Notes under the pieces: generated by a model
Seen by the model: only the letters and a program-made list of their open reading frames with translations
What the model was told of the DNA's origin: nothing
Database searches by the model: none
Made by a program: the position numbers and the translations under genes
From: Lachnospiraceae bacterium
GTDB taxonomy: Bacteria; Bacillota; Clostridia; Lachnospirales; Lachnospiraceae
Direction: 5' to 3'
DNA length: 56,927 bases
Assembly (NCBI GenBank): GCA_031272185.1
Contig: JAISUG010000065.1
Location: 1 to 56,927 of the forward strand
Shown here: piece after piece, positions 17,545-26,774 of the stretch
Layout: every line of letters starts with the position of its first letter
How positions within the stretch are numbered: position 1 is the first letter of the stretch

Positions 17545-18522
17545 ATGGCGAAAACTGTGAAAACCATCGGCGTACTGACCAGCGGGGGGGATGCCCCCGG
17601 CATGAATGCGGCCATCCGCGCTGTGGTGCGGGTGGCGCTGGGCAAAGGCCTGAAAGTCAAGGGGATAAAGCGCGGTTATGCCGGGCTGCTCCAGGAAGAG
17701 ATCGTGGACATGACCACCACCAGCGTCAGCGATATAGTGCAGCGGGGCGGCACGGTGCTCTACACCGCCCGGTGCCTGGAGTTCATGACGCCTGAGGGGC
17801 AGCAGCTGGGTGCGGACATCTGCCACAAGCATGAGATCGACGGCATCGTCATCATCGGGGGCGACGGGTCATTCCGGGGCGCGGGGAAACTCTCCGAGCT
17901 GGGCATCAACACCATCGGCCTGCCGGGCACCATCGACCTGGACATCGCATGCACGGACTACACCATCGGGTTTGACACTGCGGTGAACACGGCCATGGAG
18001 GCCATCGACAAGGTGCGCGACACGTCAACTTCCCATGAGCGTTGCAGCATCATCGAGGTGATGGGGCGCAAGGCGGGGTATATCGCCTTGTGGTGCGGCA
18101 TCGCCAACGGCGCGGAGGACATCCTGCTGCCGGAACGGTACGACGGCGACGAACAGGCGCTTATCAGCCGTATCATCGAGAGCCGCAAACGGGGCAAGGC
18201 GCATTATATCATAATCAATGCCGAAGGCATCGGGCACTCCACATCCATGGCCAAACGCATCGAGGCGGCGACGGGCATCGAGACCCGGGCCACCATCCTG
18301 GGCCACATGCAGCGGGGCGGGGCCCCCACATGCAAGGACAGGGTGTATGCTTCCATCATGGGCGCCAAAGCGGTGGAGCTTCTGGCGGCGGGCAAGTCCA
18401 ACCGGCTGGTGGCCTACCGCAACGGGATGTTCGTGGATTATGATATCAAGGAGGCATTGGCCATGACGAAAGATATCCCGGAAGATGAATTCAACATCAG
18501 CAAGATGCTGAACCTGCGGTGA
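17545..18522 (+). CDS. pfkA: ATP-dependent 6-phosphofructokinase
   Basis: This 325-residue enzyme phosphorylates fructose 6-phosphate in glycolysis. It shows GVLTSGGDAPGMNAAIR, the ATP site GGDGSFRGA (Gly after GGD marks ATP rather than pyrophosphate use), the catalytic block GLPGTIDLDIACTDYTIGFDTA, where the catalytic Asp is present but the usual TIDND reads TIDLD, and the effector region GHMQRGGAPTCKDR. Length is normal. ATG 17545 is preceded by GCGAGGGAA. The DUF6145-like gene and dusB follow on the same strand within about 100 bases each, so the three are probably co-transcribed. Confidence 0.95.
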   Translation: MAKTVKTIGVLTSGGDAPGMNAAIRAVVRVALGKGLKVKGIKRGYAGLLQEEIVDMTTTSVSDIVQRGGTVLYTARCLEFMTPEGQQLGADICHKHEIDGIVIIGGDGSFRGAGKLSELGINTIGLPGTIDLDIACTDYTIGFDTAVNTAMEAIDKVRDTSTSHERCSIIEVMGRKAGYIALWCGIANGAEDILLPERYDGDEQALISRIIESRKRGKAHYIIINAEGIGHSTSMAKRIEAATGIETRATILGHMQRGGAPTCKDRVYASIMGAKAVELLAAGKSNRLVAYRNGMFVDYDIKEALAMTKDIPEDEFNISKMLNLR

Positions 18523-18616
18523 AGCGGGGAAGTGGATTCGCAGATGAAAACGGAAACATAAGATGCCCGCAACCTGAGGTGGGGTGAGCCTGGGGTTTCG
18601 CAGAGGTGATGGGAAG

Positions 18617-19000
18617 ATGTCAAACCAGGATGACGGCGGGGGCCTGACGCCCGCAAAGGGCAACCAGATGGAGGATACGTCGGAAAACACTGTGCTGTGT
18701 GGGGCGAATTCCTACCAAAGGAAGTATTATTTCAATGAAAAGTTCAAAAAGCTCCCGGATGACGTGAAGAATGCGCTGAAGGTGCTTTGCGTGCTGCATA
18801 CAGAGGATGTGGGCGGGGTGCTGATGCTGGAGTTCACCCCGGAGGGAGAGCTGATCCTGCGGGAGGAAGTGGACGAAGCGGATTACAACTTTGACGAGAT
18901 CGGCAGCGCACTGAAAATCAAGCAGTACCGCGACGAATACGGGGAGATGTTCCGCGCGCTGGAGCTGTTTTACCAGGCGGTGGTTCGGTTGGGTGTGTGA
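18617..19000 (+). CDS. DUF6145-like small protein
   Basis: This 127-residue protein has a disordered N-terminus and then a conserved body (ENTVLCGANSYQRKYYFNEK, LCVLHTEDVGGVLMLEF, a GELILREEVDEADYNFDEIG stretch, and an alpha-helical C-terminus). From memory it matches a small family found next to dusB in Lachnospiraceae; no function is known. No signal peptide or membrane helix is present. ATG 18617 is chosen because GAGGTGATGGGAAG precedes it. It lies 18 bases before dusB. Confidence 0.7.
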   Translation: MSNQDDGGGLTPAKGNQMEDTSENTVLCGANSYQRKYYFNEKFKKLPDDVKNALKVLCVLHTEDVGGVLMLEFTPEGELILREEVDEADYNFDEIGSALKIKQYRDEYGEMFRALELFYQAVVRLGV

Positions 19001-19018
19001 GTTGGTGGCAGGGGATTC

Positions 19019-20374
19019 ATGGGATTGATAAAACCGCTTCGTATCGGGCCGGTGGAATTAAAGAATAATCTCCTGCTTGCGCCCATGGCGGGGGTGACGG
19101 ACGTGGTGTTCCGAACTCTGATCCGGGAGCAGGGGTGCGCCTTGGCATTTACAGAGATGGTCAGCGCCAAGGCTATTTTTTATGGGAACCGCAAGACACT
19201 GGGCCTGATGGAAACCGGGAGCGACGAATCCCCGTCGGCGGTGCAGCTGTTCGGCTCGGACCCGGAGATCGTGGCGGACATGGCGGGGTATGTGACGGGG
19301 CGGGAGGAGACCGCTGCGTGGACTGAGACAAGGTGCGGCGGCAGGGTGCCGTTTCGGACGATAGACGTCGACGGGGCCAGTGCCGGTGCGGGCGGCGGGT
19401 CTGTAGACCATGGCAGGGCGGGCGGCGGGGCAAAGTGGGACGACGGGACACGGTGTGGCGACAGTGCGGACAGCGGGACTTTGGACCATGGCAGGACGGG
19501 CGGCGGGACAAGACTGCATGGCAGGGCGGGCGCTGTCCGGTTGCAGCCGCCACGTTTCGACCTCGTGGATTTCAACATGGGCTGCCCCGTGCCCAAGATC
19601 GTGAGCAACGGCGAGGGGTCGGCCCTGATGAAAGACCCGGCGCTGGCGGGGCGGATCCTGGGGGCATTGGTGCGGGGCGTCGCCGCCCATGTGGCGGTGA
19701 CGGTGAAGATCCGCGCGGGTTTTGACGGGGATCACCGCAATGCGGTGGAAATCGCCCAAATCGCAGAAAGCTGCGGGGTGGCGGCCATCACTGTGCACGG
19801 CAGGACACGGGAGCAGTTTTACAGCGGCAGGGCAGATTATGATATCATCCGCCGGGTGAAAGCAGCTGTGGGCATCCCGGTGATCGGCAACGGGGACCTG
19901 TTTACGCCGGAAGACGTGGGCCGCATGTACGAGGAAACGGGGTGCGACGGGTTCATGATCGCCAGGGGCGCCCTGGGGAACCCCTGGATCTTCCGGGAGA
20001 TACTGGGAAAATATGGATATGGGGGTGACAGTGCGGCGGGCGGCGGGATGTGTTCGGCCGGTCCCGGTGGTTTGGCCGACGAAAAGGATGCAGCCAGTCC
20101 CGGTGGTTTGGCCGACATAAAGGATGCAGACGGTCCCGACGATTTCGCGGGCGGTGCGCAAAACCTGAGTGCCGGCAAGGAGGAGATCAAGTCCATGATG
20201 CTGCGGCACATGGAGATGCAGGTGGCGCTGATGGGTGAGAAGCTGGGCGTCCTGGAAATGCGCAAGCACGCTTCCTGGTACGTGTCGGGGCTGCCGTATG
20301 CGGCGGCTTTCCGCAGGGCGGTGAACGAGGCGGCCACCCGGGAGGAGTTTTCCAGGCTAGTGGAGGGGCTGTAG
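19019..20374 (+). CDS. dusB: tRNA-dihydrouridine synthase with two large insertions
   Basis: The enzyme reduces uridine to dihydrouridine in tRNA D-loops using FMN and NADPH. Signature motifs are LLLAPMAGVTDVVFR, FNMGCPVPKIVSNGEGSALM with catalytic Cys189, TVKIRAGFDGDHRN, ITVHGRTREQFYSG, IGNGDLFTPEDV and FMIARGALGNPWIF. It has 451 residues while the family has 320-330. Residues ~95-176 are a Gly/Asp/Arg-rich insertion between the YVTG helix and RFDLVDFNMGCP, close to the active-site strand. Residues ~337-386 form a second insertion holding a 36-bp direct repeat (PGGLADxKDA). Both keep the frame. The start is ATG 19019. The gene is grouped with the DUF6145-like gene and pfkA. Confidence 0.92.
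   Translation: MGLIKPLRIGPVELKNNLLLAPMAGVTDVVFRTLIREQGCALAFTEMVSAKAIFYGNRKTLGLMETGSDESPSAVQLFGSDPEIVADMAGYVTGREETAAWTETRCGGRVPFRTIDVDGASAGAGGGSVDHGRAGGGAKWDDGTRCGDSADSGTLDHGRTGGGTRLHGRAGAVRLQPPRFDLVDFNMGCPVPKIVSNGEGSALMKDPALAGRILGALVRGVAAHVAVTVKIRAGFDGDHRNAVEIAQIAESCGVAAITVHGRTREQFYSGRADYDIIRRVKAAVGIPVIGNGDLFTPEDVGRMYEETGCDGFMIARGALGNPWIFREILGKYGYGGDSAAGGGMCSAGPGGLADEKDAASPGGLADIKDADGPDDFAGGAQNLSAGKEEIKSMMLRHMEMQVALMGEKLGVLEMRKHASWYVSGLPYAAAFRRAVNEAATREEFSRLVEGL
19408..19535. repeat. Imperfect repeats inside dusB insertion 1
   Basis: CCATGGCAGGGCGGGCGGCGGG at about 19408 recurs with one change at about 19486, and a shortened CATGGCAGGGCGGGCG appears near 19517. The repeats translate to DHGR(A/T)GGG units. 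Confidence 0.7.
20063..20134. repeat. 36-bp in-frame repeat inside dusB insertion 2
   Basis: CCCGGTGGTTTGGCCGAC starts at 20063 and 20099, exactly 36 bp (12 codons) apart, with a decayed third copy after it (GGTCCCGACGATTTCGC). Confidence 0.85.
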
Positions 20375-20395
20375 GCAGGGTCGCAGGCCACTCCT

Positions 20396-20469
20396 TTGCT
20401 CCGTCGACTAAACCTTGCGCAAAGCTGAGACCAAAGTCGAAGGCATATTGTTTGGTTGGTGGAGCAATA
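20396..20469 (+). repeat. Dispersed palindromic element, family 1, copy B
   Basis: It runs from TTGCTCCGTCGACTAAACC via TTGCGCAAAG and GACCAAAGTCG to GTTTGGTTGGTGGAGCAATA. It is full-length and aligns with copy A (14308-14233 read in reverse). The ends are imperfect inverted repeats. It lies just after dusB and directly abuts the tandem array below. Confidence 0.75.
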
Positions 20470-20640
20470 GCCGGCCGATGAGCCGTCGGTGCCGGGCGGC
20501 ACAAGCCGGCCGATGAGTGTCAGCGCGGGTAGATACAAGCCGGCCGATGAGCCGTCGGCGCGGGTCGGTACAAGCCGGCCGATGAGTGTCAGTGCGGGTC
20601 GGCACAAGCCAGACGATGAGCGTCGGCGCGGGCCGACCCC
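20470..20640. repeat. 34/35-bp tandem array (five units), dispersed repeat family 2
   Basis: Units with the core CCGGCCGATGAG carry GATGAG at 20477, 20512, 20546, 20581 and 20615, so spacing alternates 35/34. Units alternate between GATGAGCCGTCGG and GATGAGTGTCAG forms, suggesting a two-unit (69-bp) duplication of an older pair. There are no unique spacers, so this is not a CRISPR array. Single copies of the core occur at 4037 and 30492 in the opposite orientation. Confidence 0.85.
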
Positions 20641-20700
20641 AGCTGAGGAGTGAACTGCAACTATGCAGGAACTGCGGCGTGGCGCATGGAAATCTCATGG

Positions 20701-20729
20701 TTGCGCTTTGGGTGGAAAAATGCTAAGAT
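20701..20729 (+). promoter_or_regulatory. lepA promoter
   Basis: TTGCGC at 20701-20706 and TAAGAT at 20724-20729 are 17 bp apart. A start near 20736 leaves a normal leader only if translation begins at GTG 20781. Confidence 0.6.
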
Positions 20730-20780
20730 AGGGGCAAGCGGCTGCATACATTGGATAATGAATTCGAAAAGAGGGCGGGT

Positions 20781-22595
20781 GTGCCGACATTTGACCAATC
20801 AAAAATACGCAATTTCTGTATTATTGCACATATAGACCACGGGAAATCCACGTTGGCTGACAGGATCATCGAGCGGACGGGGCTTTTGACCCTGCGGGAG
20901 ATGCAGGACCAGGTGCTGGACAACATGGACCTGGAGCGGGAGCGGGGGATCACCATCAAAGCCCAGGCGGTGCGCACCGTGTACAAGGCCCGGGACGGGC
21001 AGGAGTACATTTTCAACCTCATCGACACCCCGGGCCACGTGGATTTCAACTACGAGGTGTCCCGGTCGCTGGCGGCCTGCGACGGCGCGATCCTGGTGGT
21101 GGATGCGGCCCAGGGCATAGAGGCCCAGACATTGGCCAATGTCTACCTGGCCCTGGACCATGACCTGGACGTGTTCCCGGTGATCAACAAGATAGACCTG
21201 CCCAGCGCGGAGCCGGACAGGGTGGCGGCGGAGATCGAGGACGTAATCGGCATCGAGGCGGCGGACGCGCCCCGGATATCGGCCAAGACCGGGGACAATG
21301 TGGATGCGGTGCTGGAAGAAATCGTGAAAAAGGTGCCCGCGCCCCAGGGGGATCCCGAGGCGCCGCTTAAGGCCTTGGTGTTTGACTCATTGTATGATTC
21401 CTACAAGGGCGTCATCGTGTTCTGCCGCATCAAGGAGGGCACGGTGCGCCGGGGGACGCCCATCCTCATGATGGCCACCAAGGCCCAGGCCCAGGTGGTG
21501 GAGGTGGGGTATTTCGGGGCGGGGCAGTTCATCCCCTGCGATGAGCTGTCCGCGGGCATGGTGGGCTACCTCACCGCCAGCATCAAAAACGTGAAGGACG
21601 CCCGGGTGGGCGACACGGTGACGGACTCGTCGAGGCCATGCGCCAAGCCCCTGCCGGGGTATAAGAAAGTCACGTCCATGGTGTACTGCGGGCTCTACCC
21701 CGCAGACGGCGCCAAGTACAACGACCTGCGCGACGCCCTGGAGAAACTCCAGCTAAACGATGCCTCCCTGTTTTTCGAGCCGGAGACCAGCGTGGCCTTG
21801 GGATTCGGGTTTCGCTGTGGTTTCCTGGGGTTGCTGCACCTGGAGATCATCCAGGAGCGGCTGGAGCGGGAGTACGACCTGGACCTGGTCACCACCGCCC
21901 CGGGCGTCATCTACAAGGTTCACCAAAAGGACGGTACGGTGACGGAGCTGACCAACCCCACGAACCTGCCCGACCCCAGCGAGATAGACTTCATGGAGGA
22001 GCCCATCGTCACGTCCCAGATCATGGTGACCACGGAGTTCGTGGGCCCCATCATGACGCTGTGCCAGGAGCGGCGGGGGCGTTACTTGGGGATGGAGTAC
22101 ATGGAGGAGACCAGGGCGCTGCTGCGCTACGACCTGCCATTGGGGGAGATCATCTACGATTTCTTCGACGCGCTCAAGTCCCGTTCCAGGGGGTATGCGT
22201 CATTCGACTACGAGATGAAAGGGTACGAGCAAGCACAGCTGGTGAAGCTGGACATCCTGGTGAACCACGAGGAGATCGACGCATTGTCCTTCATCGTCCA
22301 TGCGGACAGCGCATATGAGCGGGGCCGCAAGATGTGCGAGAAACTCAAAGAAGAGATACCCAGGCACCTGTTCGAGATCCCCATACAGGCGGCTATCGGC
22401 AGCAAGATCATCGCCCGGGAGACCGTGAAGGCCATGCGCAAGGACGTGCTGGCCAAGTGCTACGGCGGCGACATCACCAGGAAGCGCAAGCTCCTGGAAA
22501 AGCAAAAAGAGGGGAAGAAGCGCATGCGCCAGATCGGCAGCGTGGAGATCCCCCAGAAGGCATTCATGAGCGTGCTGAAACTGGACGAGGAATGA
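20781..22595 (+). CDS. lepA: Elongation factor 4 (LepA), ribosomal back-translocase GTPase
   Basis: This is a 604-residue translational GTPase. It shows the P-loop AHIDHGKST, the switch regions [10 protein letters not shown] and DTPGHVDF, the NKID motif, the SAKTGDNV G5 region, the EF-G-like domains and the LepA-specific C-terminus ending [17 protein letters not shown]. Length is normal and no insertion is present. GTG 20781 is preferred: GAGGG lies 5 bases upstream, and homologues begin close to [12 protein letters not shown]. An alternative TTG at 20751 would add ten residues but leaves only about 15 nt of leader. hemW and the DUF1189-like gene follow on the same strand. Confidence 0.96.
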   Translation: MPTFDQSKIRNFCIIAHIDHGKSTLADRIIERTGLLTLREMQDQVLDNMDLERERGITIKAQAVRTVYKARDGQEYIFNLIDTPGHVDFNYEVSRSLAACDGAILVVDAAQGIEAQTLANVYLALDHDLDVFPVINKIDLPSAEPDRVAAEIEDVIGIEAADAPRISAKTGDNVDAVLEEIVKKVPAPQGDPEAPLKALVFDSLYDSYKGVIVFCRIKEGTVRRGTPILMMATKAQAQVVEVGYFGAGQFIPCDELSAGMVGYLTASIKNVKDARVGDTVTDSSRPCAKPLPGYKKVTSMVYCGLYPADGAKYNDLRDALEKLQLNDASLFFEPETSVALGFGFRCGFLGLLHLEIIQERLEREYDLDLVTTAPGVIYKVHQKDGTVTELTNPTNLPDPSEIDFMEEPIVTSQIMVTTEFVGPIMTLCQERRGRYLGMEYMEETRALLRYDLPLGEIIYDFFDALKSRSRGYASFDYEMKGYEQAQLVKLDILVNHEEIDALSFIVHADSAYERGRKMCEKLKEEIPRHLFEIPIQAAIGSKIIARETVKAMRKDVLAKCYGGDITRKRKLLEKQKEGKKRMRQIGSVEIPQKAFMSVLKLDEE

Positions 22596-22710
22596 GGCAA
22601 AGGGCACAGGCGAGAGCCACCGGAATGGCCGGATGCAGGCGAAGCGCCGGTTCTGGCGGCACCACAGCGAATATAGGCACAGGCGAAGCGGCGTGTACAC
22701 GGGACTGACT

Positions 22711-23859
22711 ATGAGCGAGAAAGTATTGGAAATCTATCTGCATATCCCATTTTGCGAACGGAAATGCGCCTACTGCGATTTCCTGTCTTTCCCGGCGCCC
22801 TATGACAAGCAAGAGGCGTATGTCGGCAAGCTTGTCAGCGAAATCAAGTGCGCGGGCGAGCTGTACTCCGACTGGCGGGTGGCCACCGTGTACATCGGGG
22901 GTGGCACGCCGTCCATCCTGCCGCCGGGCGCCATCGCCAAACTGCTGTATGCGGTGAAGACGTCATTTGTCATGCAGACCGATGCGGAAATCACCATGGA
23001 GGCGAACCCCGGCGTCATGGGGCCGGAACACCTGCAGGCCTACCGCAAGGCGGGCGTCAACCGTCTGAGCATGGGGCTGCAGTCCACCGACGACTGGGAA
23101 CTGAAGCAGCTGGGCCGCCTCCATACCTACGAAGGCTTCCTGAACTGCTACCAGTCGGTGAAAGAGGCGGGGTTTGACAATGTAAACGTCGATTTGATGT
23201 TCGGGCTGCCCGGTCAGACATTGCTCACTTGGAAAAACACGCTCAAGCGGCTGGCGCTGCTGCGGCCGGAGCACCTTAGCGTATATGGGCTGTCGCTGGA
23301 GGAGGGGACGCAGTTCCACGCCATCTACACCCAGTACCCCCACCTGCTGCCGGGGGAGGACGAAGAGCGTGCGATGTATTGGATGGCCCATGACTACCTG
23401 CAGGAGCATGGGTACGAGCGGTACGAGATTTCCAATTTTGCCAGGAAAGGGTACCAGTGCCGCCACAACCTGGGGTATTGGACGGATGTGCCTTACCTGG
23501 GGCTGGGGCTGGGTGCGGCGTCATACATGGAAGGCTGCCGGTGGCACAACATCAAAGACCTGGACAGATACCTGGAAATTACCAACATCGGCGAGCTGCG
23601 GGAAGATTCGGAACCCCTTGACGAACATGCCCACATGGAGGAGTTCATGTTTTTGGGGCTGCGCCTGGACCGGGGGGTGTCGGGGTACGAGTTTTTGCTG
23701 AAGTTCGGGAAGAACATGTGGGATGTGTACGGCGAGGCCATCAAGGAACTGGAGAAAGAGGAATTGGTGGAGATCCACAGCCCCGATATGCGCCTGACGC
23801 GCAAGGGCGTGGACGTGAGCAATTATGTGTTTGAGAAGTTCCTCTTCGACAAGGAGTGA
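22711..23859 (+). CDS. hemW: Radical SAM heme chaperone HemW
   Basis: This 382-residue protein carries the radical SAM cysteines as CERKCAYC, followed by DFLSF, the GGGTPSIL motif, the ANPG region and the C-terminal HemN-like domain (LGLGLGAASYM; FMFLGLRLDRGV). HemW proteins bind heme and an Fe4S4 cluster; they lack the coproporphyrinogen oxidase activity of HemN. The short N-terminus and CxxxCxxC placement fit HemW. ATG 22711 begins at the conserved EKVLEIYLHIPFC. A longer in-frame stretch reads as leader. It lies downstream of lepA, a common pairing in Firmicutes. Confidence 0.93.
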   Translation: MSEKVLEIYLHIPFCERKCAYCDFLSFPAPYDKQEAYVGKLVSEIKCAGELYSDWRVATVYIGGGTPSILPPGAIAKLLYAVKTSFVMQTDAEITMEANPGVMGPEHLQAYRKAGVNRLSMGLQSTDDWELKQLGRLHTYEGFLNCYQSVKEAGFDNVNVDLMFGLPGQTLLTWKNTLKRLALLRPEHLSVYGLSLEEGTQFHAIYTQYPHLLPGEDEERAMYWMAHDYLQEHGYERYEISNFARKGYQCRHNLGYWTDVPYLGLGLGAASYMEGCRWHNIKDLDRYLEITNIGELREDSEPLDEHAHMEEFMFLGLRLDRGVSGYEFLLKFGKNMWDVYGEAIKELEKEELVEIHSPDMRLTRKGVDVSNYVFEKFLFDKE

Positions 23860-23883
23860 CGGCGGAAAGGCAAGGAGGCAGCT

Positions 23884-24708
23884 ATGAACGTGTTTGGCGA
23901 GATGATTGCGGCGGTAGGCCGGATCAAAGCATACCCGGGGTTTTTGCGCAACAGGAAAGGGAAGGTGTTCGGGTACGGCGTGCTGCTGATCCTCGTATAC
24001 TTCCTGCTAAGCAGCATCATCCCCTATGTGGGGTTCATAGCCTCCACCGGCGGGTGGGCGAAGATCCTGCGGGAAAATGTGCCGGCGTTTACACTTTCTG
24101 ACGGGAAGCTCTGGGTGGAGGAGCCCATAAGCGGGGACGACGGCATCAACTACATCGACATTGACACTCAAAACGGGGATTTTTCCGAAGCCGACCTGAA
24201 AGAGTATTACCGTTACAATTCGGTGCTTTTGATGGATGCGGACAAGGTGGTCGCCAAAGGCAACGGCCAGGTGATGACGCTGGAATGGAAGACCATCGGC
24301 GACGTGAGGTTTGACCACGAGGCCCTGGTGGGGTTCTCCCCCTACATCAACCTGGCGATCTGCATCCTGGGGTTCTTCTGGTTCTGGTGGGACGTGGCGT
24401 GGTTTTTCTTCGGCGTGCTCTTCTTGAGCCTGTTCGGCCAGATCGTCAACTCCGCCTGCAAATCCCGGCTGACTTTCGGGCAGGTCTACCTGCTGACGCT
24501 GTACGCCCGCACCACGCCCCTGCTCATCAAAGGCATCCTGGGGCTAATCGGCATCGCTGTCCCATTTTACTTCCTGCTCAATGCGGGCGCGACCATCATC
24601 TACCTGATCCTGGCGTGCAGGCTCATCGCCGCCGGGCCGGAGGGGGTGGAACCGGGCGGGTTGGCCGGGCCGTCCGAACCTGAGGATGGCGGGTACACGT
24701 TCCTGTAA
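23884..24708 (+). CDS. DUF1189-like integral membrane protein
   Basis: This 274-residue protein has a transmembrane helix at ~28-48, a large extracytoplasmic domain (~50-155, with FTLSDGKLWVEEP and a YIDIDTQNG stretch) and four C-terminal helices (~158-250). The arrangement fits DUF1189. No function is established to my knowledge. ATG 23884 has a good AAGGAGGC site. It follows hemW by 24 bases and is likely co-transcribed. The C-terminal tail (GPEGVEPGGLAGPSEPEDGG) is low-complexity. Confidence 0.75.
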   Translation: MNVFGEMIAAVGRIKAYPGFLRNRKGKVFGYGVLLILVYFLLSSIIPYVGFIASTGGWAKILRENVPAFTLSDGKLWVEEPISGDDGINYIDIDTQNGDFSEADLKEYYRYNSVLLMDADKVVAKGNGQVMTLEWKTIGDVRFDHEALVGFSPYINLAICILGFFWFWWDVAWFFFGVLFLSLFGQIVNSACKSRLTFGQVYLLTLYARTTPLLIKGILGLIGIAVPFYFLLNAGATIIYLILACRLIAAGPEGVEPGGLAGPSEPEDGGYTFL

Positions 24709-24760
24709 ATGCGGTTGCGGCCGGTGGATCCGGGGGTTGGTGGTACATGCTTTGGGGCAG

Positions 24761-26593
24761 TCACACGGTGTGCGGTTGCGACAGTTTCTCCTGCCAGCGG
24801 GCCTGGTAGGTCCGGGCGCAGGGGGCGGCGGCCAGGCCGCCGACACAGGCGCCTTTGAGCTCGGTGGGGAGGCGCATCTGGGTGTCGCGCAGGGCGATGA
24901 CCACCTCGTCGGGGGGGACCGCGCTGCGGATCCCCGCCAGCGCCATCTCCGCCGCCATGAGCGCGGTGGACGCGCCGAATGCGTTGCGCTTGATGCAGGG
25001 GATCTCCACGGGCGGGGCCAGGGGGTCGCAGATCAGCCCCAGCGTGTTTTTGATGGCCAGCGCGGTGGCGTGAACCATGGACTCGGGGCTGCCCCCCGCA
25101 AGGTAACAGGCGCCGGCCGCCGCCATCCCTGCGCCGATGCCGATCTCGGACTGGCAGCCGCCGATGGAGCCGGAGAAAGAGCACGAGTTGCCGATGATGG
25201 CCCCCACCGCGGCGCTGACCAAAAATGCATGTACCAGCTCTTGTTTGCTGCTCCCAAAGCGTTTCGCCACGGCGAAGAGTGTACCCGGCAGCCCCCCGGC
25301 GCTGCCGGAGGTGGGGACAGCCACGATGCGGCCCGCACTCGCGCTGACTTCGGCCATGGCCAGGGCGCCCGCCATGGCGTCGGCGAACACGCCGCCCACG
25401 ATGGAGCGGGGGCTGTCTTTCCAATCCAGCATCATCTTGCCGTCGGAACCGCTGCAAAAACCCGCCAGGAGCGCATTGTTGCCGGCCAGGCCCCGGGCCA
25501 TGGACGCCTCGATGGTGTCCACGATGTCATGGCCCATGTCCAGCACGTCCCGGCGGCCGCACCCGGTCCTGTGGCACTCGTAGTCTATGACCACATCAAC
25601 GATGGATCTGTCTTCGCAAAGCTCCAACAACCGGTCAAAAGAGGAAAACAAAGCCTCCCTCCCGGGGATCGCAGAAAATGGGGTCACTGGGTGGACATGG
25701 CGGGCGGCGATGAGGCGGGGGGGCGCCGCAGGTTCATCGGTTGGCAGCGGGTGAACCCCGGCAAGCGCATCACGCACGGCTGTTTCCAACCGCCCGGAGA
25801 GCGGTTCGGGGCTTTCCAGGAAGACGAGGGTATATGTGGCACCCTCGGCGGCGGTGTTTTCGTCTCCCGTGCAGGCGCCAGGGCTTTTCGGGGGTGCGTC
25901 TGTATGGGGGGTATCCTCGGCGGCGGTGTTTTCGTCTCCCGTGCAGGTGCCACGGCTTTTCGGGGGTGTGTCTGTATGGGGGGCACCCTCGGCGGCGAAG
26001 TTTTCGTCCACGGTCCGGGTGTCATGGCTTTTCGGGGGAGTGTCTGTATGGGGGGCGCTGTTGCCGCCGGACATGCGTAACCCGGGATCCAGGGAGCGTA
26101 TCTCGTCCAGGAGCTTTTCGGGGTCCGAGACATTTTCCAGCACGAATACGTACAGGTGGCGGTTGCCGTCCCACTCCAGGGGGACATGGTTGATGCGGTC
26201 GATAAGGATGGAGCCGCCGCCTACGGAGATGGCGCTGACCTCCCAGTCGATCCCGTCAAAGGCTGTGCGGATACGCATGGTGTTGCGGTCCACTTCCTCG
26301 TCCACTATGGGATGGTAGCTAACCGCGATGCCTTTTGACGCGGCCAGTTCCAGTGACTCGTTGCAGTCGTCTTCGTATTCTCTGATACCCAGGCAGCCGG
26401 CCATCATCGCCACATTGGTCCTGTGCCCCGTGAACATGCGGAAGAATATGGGGTTGAACAGGAACTCGTAGGAGGCCGCCTGCCCCCCGATGATCTCCGA
26501 TGCGGCGAACCCGATGCGGTTGGCCCCGCCGGTGTGGTTGCTGGATGGCCCGTGCATGATGGGGCCGACCACGTCAAACAGCCCTAAACTCAT
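24761..26593 (-). CDS. sdaA: Single-chain iron-sulfur L-serine dehydratase with a repeat insertion
   Basis: The enzyme deaminates L-serine to pyruvate and ammonia with a 4Fe-4S cluster. This 610-residue chain fuses the beta part (LFDVVGPIMHGPSSNHTGGA, EYEDDCNES, ISVGGGSILIDRI) to the alpha part (DWKDSPRSIVGGVFADAMAG, VPTSGSAGGLPGTLF, SGSIGGCQSEIG, NTLGLICDPLAPPVE, PCIKRNAFGA). The three cysteines in GGCQSE, ICDP and PCIKRN match the cluster ligands. Residues ~175-251 are an insertion of three 24-residue units (HTD(T/A)PPKS...TGDENTAAE) at the linker between the parts. The start CAT 26591-26593 has GAGGTGA upstream. It follows the M20 dipeptidase and MATE genes on the same strand, so it may use serine released from imported peptides. 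Confidence 0.92.
   Translation of the reverse strand: MSLGLFDVVGPIMHGPSSNHTGGANRIGFAASEIIGGQAASYEFLFNPIFFRMFTGHRTNVAMMAGCLGIREYEDDCNESLELAASKGIAVSYHPIVDEEVDRNTMRIRTAFDGIDWEVSAISVGGGSILIDRINHVPLEWDGNRHLYVFVLENVSDPEKLLDEIRSLDPGLRMSGGNSAPHTDTPPKSHDTRTVDENFAAEGAPHTDTPPKSRGTCTGDENTAAEDTPHTDAPPKSPGACTGDENTAAEGATYTLVFLESPEPLSGRLETAVRDALAGVHPLPTDEPAAPPRLIAARHVHPVTPFSAIPGREALFSSFDRLLELCEDRSIVDVVIDYECHRTGCGRRDVLDMGHDIVDTIEASMARGLAGNNALLAGFCSGSDGKMMLDWKDSPRSIVGGVFADAMAGALAMAEVSASAGRIVAVPTSGSAGGLPGTLFAVAKRFGSSKQELVHAFLVSAAVGAIIGNSCSFSGSIGGCQSEIGIGAGMAAAGACYLAGGSPESMVHATALAIKNTLGLICDPLAPPVEIPCIKRNAFGASTALMAAEMALAGIRSAVPPDEVVIALRDTQMRLPTELKGACVGGLAAAPCARTYQARWQEKLSQPHTV
25843..26057. repeat. 72-bp in-frame tandem repeat inside sdaA (three units)
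   Basis: CCTCGGCGGCG starts at 25843, 25915 and 25987, exactly 72 bp apart, with most other positions conserved. The repeat encodes the PPKS...DENTAAE units on the minus strand. Confidence 0.92.
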
Positions 26594-26668
26594 ATGTCAC
26601 CTCGCATTTTCGCAGATGCTTTGGTCTTCTCGTTTTCTCACATGCTTGCGTTGGTTCATGGGGGATGG

Positions 26669-26774
26669 CTTTCGCGGATCCTTCGGCAGATGCTTCCCTA
26701 TCACTGGCCGGTGCTGTCGGTGCTGTCGGTGCCGGTGAAGCCTTTCGCGGATCCTTCGGCAGATGCTTCCCCCT
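26669..26774. repeat. 73-bp direct repeat downstream of the M20 gene
   Basis: CTTTCGCGGATCCTTCGGCA (then GATGCTTCCC) occurs at 26669 and 26742. The right copy abuts the stop of the M20 gene (26775-26777). A 9-bp triplet repeat (GTGCTGTCG, GTGCTGTCG, GTGCCGGTG) lies between them. 26594-26774 has no gene. Confidence 0.85.

Noticed and set aside
17545..18522. Pyrophosphate-dependent phosphofructokinase
   Set aside because: The ATP-type GGDGS motif is present; PPi enzymes have Asp after GGD.
20470..20640. CRISPR array
   Set aside because: The 34/35-bp units follow each other with no unique spacers and no cas genes are near; it is a simple tandem array.
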